From Mansonella perstans (lineage: Eukaryota > Nematoda > Chromadorea > Rhabditida > Onchocercidae), in the NCBI GenBank assembly GCA_037074765.1, contig JBAMDO010000004.1:310001-374000 (forward strand): a stretch of 64,000 nucleotides of DNA, given 5' to 3'. The translations under genes and the position numbers were made by a program. The notes under the pieces were generated by a model. That model was not told where the DNA came from, did not search any database, and saw only the letters and a list, made by a program, of their open reading frames with translations. This document shows, piece after piece, positions 12,201 through 22,758 of the stretch (position 1 is the stretch's first letter; each line of letters begins with the position of its first letter).

Positions 12201-12878
12201 ACCATAAGCTAGAACAGTTGCATTGAAACCTTCAAAAGTTCCTTCGATCAAATTTTTAACACAGTCATCATACACTTTTTGCTGATGAGTTCCAATATCA
12301 AAGGCATAATCAAATGTAAAGCTTCTTTCACCACCAATTGTTACCTATAAATAAGATAACCATTGGCTTTCATGATGTTTATAAGCCTCAATAAAAGGAG
12401 GTTCCTGTGTTTCGCATACATAATGAAATTATTGTTACTTCACACGGATCTGTGCAATCAAGTACCTGTGCTTCCTTCTGCAAAACATTTATACATGCAT
12501 GCCTGTTTTCAATTTTCTCTCGTTCAGATTGCGGCCTAACCCTGCAAATAAGTTTAAGTGTACCGAAAAGTGTCAATGAAACAAATGATTACATACTATT
12601 TTTACTTGTTTACCTTTTCGCAAATGTCTTACTTCTATGATTGTGAGTGTAAATAAAAGGACAACTTTAATCTGGAATGTTACAACAAATTAGGTTTTTT
12701 TTCCAGTAAAGCTTCCAGTTTCAGTAAAACTCTGAAAGCATAGCTCTTCCAATAAAGCTCTGAAATTTATTATTGAATACATCAATTGTTAATAATATGA
12801 GCATTAATGTAAAAAACATCAATAACATAGCAGAAAATGATACCTTACTGCAACGCGTACACAACTTGGGTCGCTCAT
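2419..12878 (-). CDS. klp-12: Kinesin-4 family KIF21-type motor protein, 3' end missing
   Basis: Kinesin heavy chain with an N-terminal motor and a long coiled-coil stalk; KIF21 proteins act at microtubule plus ends and restrain growth in axons. Hand-built exons: 12878-12844, 12541-12439, 12344-12198, 11957-11769, 11643-11512, 11332-11210, 11109-10918, 10785-10664, 10574-10472, 10386-10294, 6223-6155, 5827-5677, 5607-5520, 5397-5156, 4993-4835, 4577-4474, 4346-4274, 4020-3812, 3681-3584, 3404-3296, 3219-3073, 2972-2868, 2562-2419. They total 979 codons with consistent phase. KIF21 rather than KIF4 is supported by an acidic insert before the DLAGSE motif and by stalk segments matching KIF21 order. 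The start [12 protein letters not shown] fits the family N-terminus. The intron between 6223 and 10294 holds a retrotransposon. The exon at 3296 ends on a GC donor. The stop codon is not in view. Confidence 0.9.
4583..4602. repeat. (AT)n microsatellite in a klp-12 intron
   Basis: Ten AT dinucleotides just upstream of the acceptor of klp-12 exon 4577-4474. It is a simple repeat within the intron end. Confidence 0.95.
6357..6361. repeat. Target-site duplication AGCGC, left copy
   Basis: Five bases directly before the left LTR, repeated exactly at 10273-10277 directly after the right LTR. Length and placement fit BEL/Pao integration. Confidence 0.93.
6713..6720 (+). promoter_or_regulatory. TATA-like box in left LTR
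   Basis: TATATAAA at 6713-6720 (also 9917-9924 in the right LTR) is a plausible core promoter. Initiation about 25-30 bases downstream would fall at the hairpin near 6730-6754. Confidence 0.5.
6730..6754 (+). other. 9-bp perfect hairpin downstream of the LTR TATA box
   Basis: ATCCCAAAA (6730-6738) pairs with TTTTGGGAT (6746-6754) across a 7-base loop. Its position 10 to 35 bases after the TATA-like box would put it at or near the 5' end of the element RNA. It is repeated in the right LTR. Confidence 0.6.
6880..6885 (+). promoter_or_regulatory. AATAAA signal directly before SL1
   Basis: AATAAA ends two bases before the first SL1 copy begins (6887). Cleavage at the usual 10-30 bases downstream would leave SL1 at the RNA 3' end. 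The same arrangement is present in the right LTR. Confidence 0.6.
6887..6968 (+). repeat. Two perfect SL1 spliced-leader copies in the left LTR
   Basis: The 22-nt nematode SL1 (begins GGTTTAATTACCC, ends AAGTTTGAG) occurs exactly at 6887-6908 and 6947-6968. The spacers that follow are similar, CAACTCAAC-rich and end in CACAAC, so the SL1-plus-spacer unit is imperfectly tandem. Neither copy is followed by a GTAA-type donor or an Sm site, so these are mature leader sequences and not SL RNA genes. Confidence 0.96.
7070..7087 (+). other. Candidate primer binding site
   Basis: TGGTGCCCGAGGTGAGG starts 8 bases after the LTR end, with the TGG expected opposite a tRNA 3' CCA. The ATTTGGTGCC context resembles other metazoan LTR elements. 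The matching tRNA was not identified. Confidence 0.5.
7093..9582 (+). CDS. BEL/Pao gag-protease polyprotein, truncated before RT
   Basis: 829 residues from the ATG at 7093; an upstream in-frame TTG lies in the LTR and is not a likely start. In order: a charged N-terminal coiled coil; a BEL/Pao gag core with [14 protein letters not shown]; three zinc-knuckle-like motifs (CIFC...H...C, CIIC...H...C, CFYC...H...C); a retropepsin-like segment [14 protein letters not shown], with DIGS in place of the usual D-S/T-G; and the region just before RT ([17 protein letters not shown]). The frame then leaves the family pattern and runs into the right LTR. RT catalytic core, RNase H and integrase are missing, presumably through an internal deletion. 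Gag and protease look intact, so the product could still form particles if expressed; that is inference. Confidence 0.92.
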   Translation: MSSNMTASIQPAKKRLVFLLQEIKSLKFESPDPNASVEQQRNAYETRIEVLEDKIDRIQLCVDSLEKANDKWFNHLQTIPATKRKEEEKAYEAVTEGENGLFQLIHEAREALITLTRDKKKAEQKLEQLLMGIKAKSEKQEKLISPSNLSVNLPQLSLPTFNGDPRQWRQFWSSFNAAIHSQTIPEIQKLNYLYSCLKGNALQAVSGYDIAPENYKVIMQLLKENYGDPSTISALLYHELQSIKRDEKDWITIVKNIERVLRQLESSGENLEHSNIEITIESKLPSCILEKVYTQKTLDMPWSVRKLRDFLLKTAKVNQQAKESHSSFTRADNKLTIIESEQKRRYDSGGTSALSTIRTYQNSPQRTIIKKRPCIFCTGDHWDSDCDVYPTVKIRINRLKMLKKCIICFKDNHMGEGCKVKKQCFYCKASHNSAVCGKRSISTLQERVNSEGKECSTTLYSSTYTTRNNTTRETLLLCKEIDVYNPSQPQRQQKALALFDIGSQLSFISKKLSHQLRLTESEKQTMKIAPFGTRKPMECPTSHTELKVRTEDNEVISLCANVVEYLTNELQVVEITKEFQFDDLNNHWGKPDILIGADYFFKFINLQDLKELKSGHILVQSKVGPMIVGSGDINKLCKNNNYPTGIICLANAILNSELEKFWKLEMIGIQESPTVDDDHQAIKHFEQTIVMMDGRYKVRWPWKGSTQRLSNNYGLCHGHLKYLVKRLQLQSLLHLYDKTINDQLQTGIIEEVPQNDEGYKKAKTRNLLRDEQEVPQEIGQYKQQPYQTMGCVKRSTTTTRSDTGIITITTLNPHSSFFSLLPLGVSRNS
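9566..10272 (+). repeat. Right LTR (707 bp)
   Basis: The same sequence as the left LTR plus a 6-bp duplication (TTTGAG) at 10113-10118, directly at the 3' end of the first SL1 copy. The reading frame of the internal region ends inside this LTR at 9582. Confidence 0.96.
10091..10178 (+). repeat. Two perfect SL1 spliced-leader copies in the right LTR
   Basis: Exact SL1 22-mers at 10091-10112 and 10157-10178. The first is followed by an extra TTTGAG (10113-10118), a duplication of its own last six bases and the only difference seen from the left LTR. Confidence 0.96.
10273..10277. repeat. Target-site duplication AGCGC, right copy
   Basis: Matches 6357-6361. Removing the element and one copy leaves an ancestral klp-12 intron of roughly 150 bases. 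Confidence 0.93.
10472..12878 (-). other. klp-12: klp-12 motor domain exons 1-9
   Basis: These exons encode the ATPase and microtubule-binding core. Visible landmarks in order: VRPQSERE near residue 12; P-loop GQTGSGKT at residues 94-101, split by an intron after GQ; switch [11 protein letters not shown]; switch [56 protein letters not shown] at the motor end. All catalytic motifs are intact, so the motor should be active. Confidence 0.92.
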
Positions 12879-12904
12879 TTACGTACAAATCCACTTTTGT
12901 TAGT

Positions 12905-12907
12905 ACT
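12905..12907 (-). promoter_or_regulatory. klp-12: Probable trans-splice acceptor of klp-12
   Basis: A TTTTTCAG acceptor lies 27 bases upstream of the chosen ATG with no obvious upstream coding exon. In nematodes such a site is commonly used for spliced-leader addition. A 5'-UTR intron would look the same. Confidence 0.4.
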
Positions 12908-13484
12908 GAAAAATTCTTGTAATGGCAAGTGTTTTTTATATTTCTAGAGATTGCCTTCTAACAACCTTGAAAGTTCTGCCATCTAATTCGTTTGCCGATT
13001 CAACAAATGAGCAGATTTTTACTGTCGAAAACAGAAGTTGAATAATTCCCCGGATTAGAAACATGAAATGCATGGGAAAAAAAAGCATGTCTCAAAATCT
13101 TCGTAGAACAGTGCACGTATTGTCATGAGAGAAACATCAACCACAGAGGACAGTAAGATATAGCACTCCGAAATGATAAAACATAGTATAACTGGATAGC
13201 TGAAAATGCTGAATAAAGCGCATCTGTAATTTATCTAACTGGTGAAGTCGGTGAAGCACTTCGACATATCGCACCTTAAGCTGCTTTCAGGATTACTTCA
13301 AAAGTGGTTCATACTAAACTATGAAATATTGAAAAGTAAGTAAGACCAATGTAGAAGAAAGATTAATCAGAATAACTATAATTGATCACTTATTGCATGC
13401 ACAAATCACAATGACTGCTTCCCCAATTCCTTTTATTCTGGATTTTTTAATTTCAACTGACTACTTGTCTTGAAATGTGTATGC

Positions 13485-13558
13485 CACATTTCCACATCTA
13501 TAAAACCATCCATGATTGCTCTGGTCACTTTGGTCACTTTTCTGACTATCACGCCAAC
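13485..13558. repeat. Direct repeat copy A with two TGGTCACTT units
   Basis: It shares the order ATCTATAAAACCA..., CTCTGGTCACT, TTTTCTGACTAT, GCCAACC with 13846-13947. It contains two 9-base GGTCAC units against five in the other copy. Confidence 0.8.
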
Positions 13559-13845
13559 CAACTAACCACAACAACCGTTCATACTCTATGCATCATCTAA
13601 ACGCTGCCACTTTACTACGATGTACTTTCCCACTCTTAGAAATGTTTTTAATTTTCCATGATATTAATTATATTTCGCAAATAATATAACTCCTAACTTC
13701 TCTACAGTCTCCGTTATGTTTTCTCTTACATCTTTCACTAACAATAAACCACAGGTGAAAATTGTGAAAACCGTATCAATTTTTGCGGTCGTTTTTCTAC
13801 GCATTAAAAGATGCTGAGTTCTAAATCTATAAAACCACCGCACTC

Positions 13846-13947
13846 GCACTTCCAGATCTATAAAACCACCCATCACTGCTCTGGTCACTCTGGTCACCCT
13901 GGTCACTCTGGTCACTCTGGTCACTTTTCTAACTATTATGCCAACCC
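13846..13947. repeat. Direct repeat copy B with expanded CTGGTCACT minisatellite
   Basis: Five tandem 9-base units (CTGGTCACT with one variant) at 13881-13925 inside a longer sequence related to 13485-13558. The ATCTATAAAACCACC motif is also repeated just upstream (about 13826 and 13856). Confidence 0.85.
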
Positions 13948-15082
13948 TTTTTTTTTTTTTGAACTTACTACCTAGAAAAAGTGCCTCCTTTCCATTATGA
14001 CACTTTGTTCAAATTCTCTAACAAAGAAACTTCAAAAATCGTTATTACCCCTTCTTCTTTCTTCAGCTTAAAGAATATCCGGAAAGGCTCATATCAATTT
14101 GAGCTGTAATTCCTGTAAAAATTCGCGGTAACAAAGTTGTAAGGGATTACAGCATGAAGAAAAATGGCTAATCATTAAGGGTCAATTATAACTGTTCTTT
14201 TAGATAACGTTTTCAGTGATAAAACTGTAAACGGGACATAATCCAAAATAACCTTCAGTAGGTTCTTAAACTTTGTCAATGTTAAACTTTTGGTTTAAGT
14301 CATTAGTAATACAAATAATGAACTGCTGCTGCTTTGAAAATGATGGATCTGGAATACTAGTAAAATTGAAGCGGTAGCAATGTTATGGTTAACCGTAAAT
14401 CAGTGAGCGAAAGAGGCAGAAAACAGGTCATTCAATCGTACATCCCACTTATTTTAAAAATTTCTGGTTGAAAAATGTTTTCGCAGAAACGATCATTCTT
14501 GCTGCATATCTCTTACACTGCACCTTACCATCTGTTTCTCAGCGTTGCATTTATTGGTTCGTATATTCCTTTTTTTGATTTGTTATTAAAAAAGAAAAAG
14601 AAATTAAATGAGGAATAATATGGAAAATGCCAGATATAGGAACAAACAAAAGCTAATGCGAAAATACTTCATAGTACAAAAAAAACGAAAATGAAAATTT
14701 GCCCAATATGTAGGCTAATGAAACGCAACTTTCTTTACAACATTTCGCAGATGAACGATAAGTATCTGAAGCTGGTAACCATCGTGGATTAAACTTTCAA
14801 AATTTTTTCGTATTCAAACATTTCGAGCCTATTTCATATTTATAATAAAAAAATCATCTCTATCTTTCTATACAGTTATGATAATGAAAGAAAGAAGTAA
14901 ATCCTTGTTTTCTGGGCAATCAGAAATTATGCTTTCTGAACATAAATTTCACTTTTTCTAACGACCTGATAAGATAACAATGAATTAAATGTTATGTAAA
15001 GTATTCAATAAACAAGCAAAGAAAACAACAGCTATGCATTTCTCCCAAGAAATTTTATGAACAATGAGAAGGATGAAGAAAC

Positions 15083-15109
15083 AAAAAAAAAAAAAAAAAA
15101 AAAAAAAAA
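15083..15109. repeat. A27 homopolymer
   Basis: An uninterrupted A tract in the intergenic region. No target duplication or element body was recognised around it. Confidence 0.95.
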
Positions 15110-16643
15110 TGTGGTTTCTCGAAGTCATGAAATAAATTATGATGGTAAAACATATATTTTATGCCGCTCATTGTAAAACGGAATTTTAGATAAGCAGAGG
15201 AAGAGAGATTAACCGATTGTTAAAAGAACACTCGAAAGTCAAGCTGCCGAATGGAAATGATGAAATGAATATTTCCAGGCATGCAATCAATACCGTAACA
15301 TAAGATGAATCCGTGGTATCCCCATTAATTTTTGATAAATGGAAATTTCTCAATTCAACATTTAATCTTAAAGGAATGCGGTAACAGCTCAAATAATGTA
15401 GAAACTTCTCCCTCAGTTCACAAAATTCAGCAAGTTCAACAAATATTACCTGGAGAATGGTGATATAAATTGGAGCTTAAACGCAAAGATAATAATGTGT
15501 TCAAATTTCTGTTTATGAGCGAGAATTGATGTTCTCAGAAATTACATATGTCAAAAAATGATGTTTATGGACGTGAACAAGCCTGTTGAGCTCAGTGAAA
15601 CACTGAGTTGAATGAAAGCAGAATTCTGCATAGAATTATAGCAATTCTGGCAACTTTCTTGATAAAATGCATTAAAACGGTAAAATGTTATTCTCGAATT
15701 TAAATCTTATGAATTTAAATGACCTGCTCAAAGTTGCAGTAATATCCATATGAAGTCACTAATTGACTGGAGAGATAGAAACCTGAATGAAATAAGCCGG
15801 GAATGAAAATCCTATATTTCGAAAGTGAGTAAATAAACAGGGATAGTATGGTGACAAGTAAGCTAATGTTTGCATCGAGCAACTTTTGTCAACTGTTTAA
15901 TAGGGTACCGGTGTAGTACACTTGAAAATTATCTCGAGATATATGGCGTGAGCATTTTTACTATCACATTAATTAATCTTGGAAGTACTGTTTGAAGTAG
16001 GACCAATAACTTATCCATCAGCCTACCTAATTTGTTTCCACGACAAGAAAAATCATTAATATTAGTATGTTTTAAATCAATTAACAGTAGTTAATTTAGG
16101 TAATTCGGATTCCCACATCTTATTTTTACATTATTAATTAATTATTATTAATTGGCTTTGAATTATAATAATAGAAACTGTAAGTAGGATTCAATCTAAA
16201 GTTTTGAAAATCAATATCTTATTCAAATGATCAAAACTGCATGAACATCCTGCGTATTATTTCCTTCGTTTGTGATCACCGTCATTTAAAATATTACTCT
16301 TTAACTATTTGTTTTAATCCATTCACCGATCATCACCAGATGAAATGAATATGTTCATATGTGCAAGAAGTACCTTCACATTTCAAGATGCAAAATTATT
16401 CGATTGAATAATCTAACAATTTAACAATCCATTAATTTTCAATCGTTAATAAATTGATATATCTCTGCTTTTTATTTAACTAACTTCATTTCCGATATGA
16501 AGCAGTCGGGTCATCGGAATAATTTTTCAGAGATTCTCGCATTATGCGGCTTGCTTTACCTTATTATTTTTCCACGTAGACTCCAAAAAAACAAGATTTT
16601 GGTGGCTTAAAAACGATTAGAATATTACAGCAAAATAAGACCG

Positions 16644-19141
16644 TCATGCATAACATCGAATAATTTCTTCAACGGATTTACGTTTGAGATCAGGTACAAT
16701 AGCATTTTTGGCTGGAAATCCAACCGGTAAAAGAAGAAAAACCTCCTCATCCGCTGGCCTTTTCAGACGTTTTCGAATTTTTTCACCACCGTATAGCGGA
16801 TACGTAATTGAAGTAGCTAGTCCTGCATCCTACAAATATTTTTGGCGTAATTCAAAATCGAAATTATTGTTACCACCATATTAAATAAATAAAATTAATT
16901 GTCTGGCAATTATTTGGGACTTAATAAGAATACATGGATAGACAAGATAAACTAAACTGAAACAATTTTCTTTATATAGAGATGAAGAAATGACCTGAAT
17001 TGCTGCGATTAAAATACCAACCGCTATGCCGATACTTATTTGATTATAATGCATTGAAGTTAACTCATTTGAATCGTTGATCAAATGAAGCTGAAAGTTA
17101 AATAATAGATAACATTACGACACCTAATAACTTGACAAAAATCAATCAAATTTGCTGTGCGATTGTCACGATAGCTAAAAAATAAAATATATAACAGAAA
17201 ATTTTTTATTAGAAAAAAAAGATACGAAATTTGGATACATTTGTATTTTTTAAATAAAATTTTCATTCAAAAAAAAAATGAAACTGAAATTTTTTTCACG
17301 TCCTATTCTTTAGATTATCTTAGCAGTTTCAAATTAGTCTTACGAACACTTCTTAACATGGAGACTGATATGAGCTTAACATTATGCTTTCAGATAAAAT
17401 GAAACATATTAACTGAAAATTCTACTTGCTTCATAACCACAATGAGATGAGGAGCTTCAGTAAGACATGGTTTGGACCATATAACTTTTAGTTTTGCTAT
17501 ATCCAGCACCCAATCAGCTCTCATCCTGAATAGAAACACTCTCTATCATTGAATGATATCATCTTTTTTTTGATATAACAAATATAAAACTGAATATTAA
17601 TGATGCAGATATATATTAATAACCCAAATTGAGCACCAAGTTTTTATTTCTTGTTTCCGATCCAAAATAGATTCAGATGCTTTTCTTAGAGAGAATTCAT
17701 TCATTGAATTCATTTAGTGAATTCATTTACTGATTTGCTAATCCAAATATATCGACATTTACGGAAGGGAAATTTTGATTCCTGATAACTTTAGATATGC
17801 GGGATTTTTTATACTTCCGAATCTTTGTCGTAGATTTAGAATTATCTACTTCGTGGCAAAATTTAAACTTTAAGCAAAGTCATAAATTTCCAGAAACTTT
17901 TTGCTATAAGTGCTTCGCTCTTCCTCCTCAACAATCTTTCTTATCTCAGCTTTCAGTCCACAGCTACTGACTAAGCAAAACATCCATGGTTGAAAATTGC
18001 CTGCGCTCGGTGCGGTACCTAAAATATTCTCCAATATGTCACCGAGTTCATCCAAATATCAACGAATTTCTTGAATTTTCGGTTTTGAAATTTCAATCAA
18101 TCTATTTAAATCGACTGCTCTTTGGCATTATATTTTACACATTAACTGTCATTGCGATATTTCAAAAAGTGATCAGTTTTAATCTTGATAATTTGCCGTA
18201 CCTGCTGATTTGATAATATTTTGGATCAGTTTTGAGGGTACTGGCCGAGGACTAAATTGTTGAATACATCGTCGCATCTTCATGTTCTCGTAGAACAGCT
18301 GAGACCTTGGATTTACTTTTAAATTGAAATTTTAAGGTTTCAATAAAATGTTCATGGATGTTTACTGGTTTACTCTGCGGAATAAAAGCGGGTATTTTAC
18401 TAATTTAAAAAAATGCAGTAGTGAAAAGCAAGAAAGACAAGGCGTTAGAAATATGGAAAAGCTCTCATGAATTTCAATCTGAATAACTTATTGCATCTAC
18501 AGCTGGATAATGTTGTCATAAGATAAGTCGTCTTTGAATTTCAAAAGAAAATAGCTTAATACCGGGTAAATCAAACGCATTGCTTCAACGATTTAAAATA
18601 TACATCTTATTCATGAGGTTCAACTAAAATGAAGTTGCGCCAATCATGGGGAACATTTTAAACATTTTAATAGGCAAGTTAAACTACCTTAGCAAGGCTT
18701 CATCGTCATGTAGACGCAAGCAGTGGTATGGCACTTTCTTGACACCGAGGAATTCGCTATAGTTTATGGTACTTTCGATAACATCGCCTATCTATCAAAA
18801 TTAAGTTTTAAATCTGAAAATCTAGTCGCAGCAGGAAATAATACATCATAACTGTTCCTAAAATATCAATGTGTGCTGATAGTATGGTGATTTTAGAAAT
18901 CTGATAACAACACTGATGCTTTAAAAGCTGACACCTGTTTGTCAGCCATTTGTGCTTGCGGAATAGATTTCCGTTTCTGTTGCGTTTTATCCATACTTTG
19001 TTTCCGGATTTTTGCTTTTCGAAACAGTGATACAAGTTGGGCGACGATAAATGCAACCACAAATGTTAAGCAAAACACGTTGATACATGCGTGAACAACA
19101 TCCCGTCGCCAGTTACTTTCCGTCAACATCTGGAATATCAT
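16644..19141 (-). CDS. sup-18: Iodotyrosine deiodinase family membrane protein (SUP-18 type)
   Basis: FMN-dependent nitroreductase-fold protein with an N-terminal membrane anchor; in C. elegans SUP-18 activates the two-pore potassium channel SUP-9. Exons: 19141-18935, 18791-18688, 18305-18202, 18018-17898, 17525-17426, 17090-16995, 16829-16644, giving 305 residues. One membrane helix lies near residues 13-36. FMN-site motifs are RRCIQ (115-119; the vertebrate enzyme has RRSVR), GTAPSAG and NQISIGIAVGILIAA. The substrate-lid residues of vertebrate IYD align: Glu and Tyr in ERSTY and Lys in AKLK. The C-terminus LLLPVGFPAKNAIVPDLKRK is typical. A second ATG at 19129 lies directly after TTCCAG; if that AG is a trans-splice acceptor, the protein would be 301 residues. 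Confidence 0.92.
17691..17732. repeat. Short GAATTCATTTA-type tandem repeat
   Basis: Three degenerate 12-14 base units built on GAATTCATT inside the intron between sup-18 exons 4 and 5. Confidence 0.6.
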
Positions 19142-22100
19142 GTAGAAGTTTGTTGAGGTTAATTCAGAGTGTAAATGTTATTTAGTGATCTCCGATCCAT
19201 AACTTTTGTCGAATTAATGGAAATGTAGGGAAATGATTAAAAGGATAAGTTGACTAGCTTCAGTTTGAATGATTTTTCAACGAAAATGATAATAGTCTAC
19301 CTAGGATGGTTAATTTTGATAGAACAACACTTTGTACTTTTGAAATATCTGTATACCTGAATTTTTCTAAATCTGTAGTGAAAGGAATTCAGTAGCGGTT
19401 TTGAGTGGAACGATCATTTGATGATGGCCTACGAGAATAAATGAAAATCGTAATAATTTATATATTGCATTTTTATGATTAAATCTAAAAAAGAACGTGG
19501 ATAAAAGTGGGACTTCTTAGAATAAAGATGATGATAAAGAAGTGCTTCGGTATGTATTATAGTTATTGAAGTATGAAAGTTCAAGAAAAAAGTATTCTTA
19601 TTTCAGGATAAATTTCACTGAACAAGATAAATAGCAAGAACATGTGTACTGGAAAGAAATTTATTTTTCAAGAATATCATTTCAGAATGTTTTATTTTTC
19701 CTAGATTTTAACAATCTATTTATCAAAAGTTAAGCCAAAGCAGGAAAAGTAGTGTTTTTAAAGCAAATTGTACCCCAGTACACAATCACACAACCGTTCC
19801 TTATTGTACATGTGAATTATCGAAGGCCCGAACTGTTTATACATCTATTGCAGTGTAACTCTGTAGAACGCGTCGTCACACTAGATATAGCGCATATTCC
19901 TGAAGGAAGATGGATCCTGGTGTCAGCTGTTTAAGTGTTCACATTGGTACACTTGCTAACTGGACTCGTGATGCAGACTAAGTTTAGCCGATCTCAAGAT
20001 GTACGCCATGCTACATTTCAACGCTGCTCGTATGTTGCTGGTCCCACGTCATTCCAGGTAAACTGAATCTATGCAAAATAGAGAAAGTTTCAACATAATT
20101 TAAAAAAAAACTATGCTTGTTAAGGAAATTCTTTCCACACAGTTTTAAATTATTTCTCTCTAGATGATTTGATTTTTCATATTCAAGAAATAGGAAGAGA
20201 GAGTGTGCGAGAGGAAAGACAAAGAATAAAAGAGGAAAGACAAATTGATAACAAAATATTAACATGATGAATATGTCTCCTGCAGTAAGTTCTTTTCCGG
20301 TGTATTAAAGCTTGAATAAGAAAAATAGTACGGCAAATCTACGAAACAGGAAGGCCATCCGTATCACATCTTTGAAATGGAAAAGGTAAGGAAAAAAAGC
20401 AAATTAAATCCTTTGCTAATAATGTTGCCACTGTACTCAAATTAGTTCATGAAGATGGATAGGCAATGTTTCGTCAATTACTGATTGATAGCTTAATTTA
20501 AGACGGTGAAAAACTCGCTGTTTCGATGACGATATATCATCGTACCAGTGGTGCGTTTTGCGTCCTTGTTTTAAAAAAATTTTAAAATAAAATACTGGAA
20601 TGGACCTAATTACTTTCAAAATAAGTAAAAAATGGTCGTTTCAAAACGATATTTGATTAATTTCACTATTTCTGTTTGTCATTTACCTTAATACTTCCTT
20701 GAATTTAAGAAGTTTCATTAAAAGTGAATTCAAGCAGTGATACGAGCAACGCTACCTTGGCTAAATTGAAGCAACTGTTTGAACAATGAAAACATAGAGA
20801 TATGCACTAGTGATAGTCCACATAAAACGTTCAAATTTAAGAGTTTTTTAAAAACAGTAAAATGATGGACTATCGTCAACTTATGACCTCGAAGATATTT
20901 ACCTGAGAAAAATGTGAAATTGAATTATTTCTTGTAAACTTCACTGCTCGATGATAATTAAAAAGACTAAAATTTAAGAAGAACAAAGATCAAATAACAA
21001 ACGATCATCGATATAAGCGAGGATAAGTTGGATTTGACGAAGCGTAATTTTTAAAAAGAGAGAGAGAGATGTGTGGTTGTGAACGCTTGAGTTTTAAGCA
21101 TCTACTGTTCGCGTATTTATATTTATGTATAGTAATAAATTGCACATTGTAATAGCATACATTACATCGCAGTTCTCTCTATTCACTCCTGCCTGGAGAA
21201 GTTTCAGTAAAAATTGAAAAATGGAAAGAAAATCCTTTCCATCAAAAATATTTTCATTCCTAGCTGTATAAGTAATGTTAATTGAATATATCTCGTTTGC
21301 CTTTCTTAGCTTTCACTTCTTTCTCTCTCTACCTCTATCTCCACATCTCTAATTTAATGAAAAAATTGTACAAACTAATTAAAATAATATTTAGTTTATT
21401 TAGGTTCCATTTCAAGGTTCTCCTCCAAGTATACTTCTTGTCGCTATGGTACCTCACCTTTCAGTACTCCCTTCTTTCATCTTTTCTTTGCTTATTGTGC
21501 TCTCAAATGTGAAAAACTATTTAAATATATCAGGCAATGAAACGTTTTATGTCAAGTGTGTATGTTTGTTTTCAGTAATTTTTCATTAAAAATACTGAAA
21601 TAGTAAATTGTTGAGTTGTTGCATTAATTTTCAAGGATTCTGACTGGGTTTCCAATTATATTTACAAGTCATTCAATTTATTTCTTTTAGAATAATCAAT
21701 TTCTACGAAAAATTTAATGCCCGAAAGTTCCGCATTAATCTATTATTCTGCATTAATCTATTATTACTAAATGAACCCTTTTCAGTTTTTTATCAGCGGA
21801 CTAATCATATCCAGATTTCATAATTTATGAACATGGAAAAGTAAATGAAGGAAGATGTAATGATCCACCATCTGCATTTCAATATTTTCTTTCCGCTTCT
21901 TTTCAAAAACAGTTCATTTTGTACTGCTTTGTTTCCATTCGGGGTGCAATGGTAATTTTTCTTCCTTTTTGAATTTAATAGTAGTCTATTACTTTTTGGT
22001 TAGGTACAAAATCTGCTCTTATGGTACCCTATCCCTAGTAGGAGAATGATACAGCTAGGTAGCATCAAAATACTTCTACGATATAATAACCGTAGAAGCA

Positions 22101-22269
22101 TCCTAGAAGTTTCAGTTGAGATTAGCAAACACCTGGTGGGTTTATCTATCTTAATCTCTAGGCAGGCTAAATGTAAATGCGATGACTTGATGGTCTTGAT
22201 GAGATTTGGTATATTTAACACATCTAAACCTATTTAATTATTTAAGGTAAAAATTATCTCGAAAAAATG

Positions 22270-22292
22270 AAAAAAAAAAAAAAAAAAAAAAA
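22270..22292. repeat. Poly(A) tract
   Basis: An A homopolymer of about 23 bases with no recognised element attached. Confidence 0.9.
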
Positions 22293-22734
22293 CAATAGCA
22301 TAGAAGCACCTTACCATAACGATATTGTGGAATAAAGCTTATCATCTTAATGTCAAAAAATATCCAATTTAGACATTTTGTTTTTTCAAAAAAAAATTCA
22401 AAAATTTTTTAAAATCTTGTATTTTCTCATATTATTAAAATTTTATTCAATTGGAAATTAAACCAGTCAATGAGAACAGATTATTTTAGGACAAGAAAAG
22501 TGCAGAAAAGAAATTAAAACTCAATTCTCAAGAGGAACTATTGTGAAATGTAAGTAAAAATGAACTATCTAAAATCTATCGAAATTTTCTATTGCAACTT
22601 TAAGAAGTTAGCAATAAGTTCTTTTCTGCTTATTTACATTCAAACTTGTCTTATTCTATCGCTGAGTTTTTATCATCCTCTTATGCACTGATAAATCAAT
22701 GCTTTTCTTTCACTTTATTTATAATCAATTTCAC

Positions 22735-22758
22735 TTTTTTTTTTTTTTTTTTTTTTTT
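22735..22758. repeat. Poly(T) tract
   Basis: A T homopolymer of 24 bases, 440 bases from the A tract at 22270 in opposite sense. Confidence 0.9.

Larger units (their letters stand above)
12908..16643. other. Intergenic region between sup-18 and klp-12
   Basis: It separates the sup-18 stop from the klp-12 start, both on the minus strand, and should contain the klp-12 promoter. It holds two related direct repeats with a minisatellite and an A tract at 15083. No convincing coding exon was seen on either strand. Confidence 0.6.

Noticed and set aside
12542..12576. Earlier start of the klp-12 exon at 12576
   Set aside because: The segment ends in TTTGCAG directly before the VRPQ homology, so it is intron. 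The true start exon is 12878-12844.
13664..13924. Minus-strand open frame starting with Thr-Arg-Val repeats
   Set aside because: The repeats come from the 9-base minisatellite; nothing else in the frame resembles a protein family.
19752..19934. Short plus-strand open frame in the sup-18/dnj-14 gap
   Set aside because: No family resemblance, no start or splice context, and it is surrounded by non-coding sequence.
22000..22240. Overlapping open frames on both strands
   Set aside because: Mirror-image open frames over the same 200 bases usually reflect composition. No homology was recognised and no terminal inverted repeats were found to support a small transposon.
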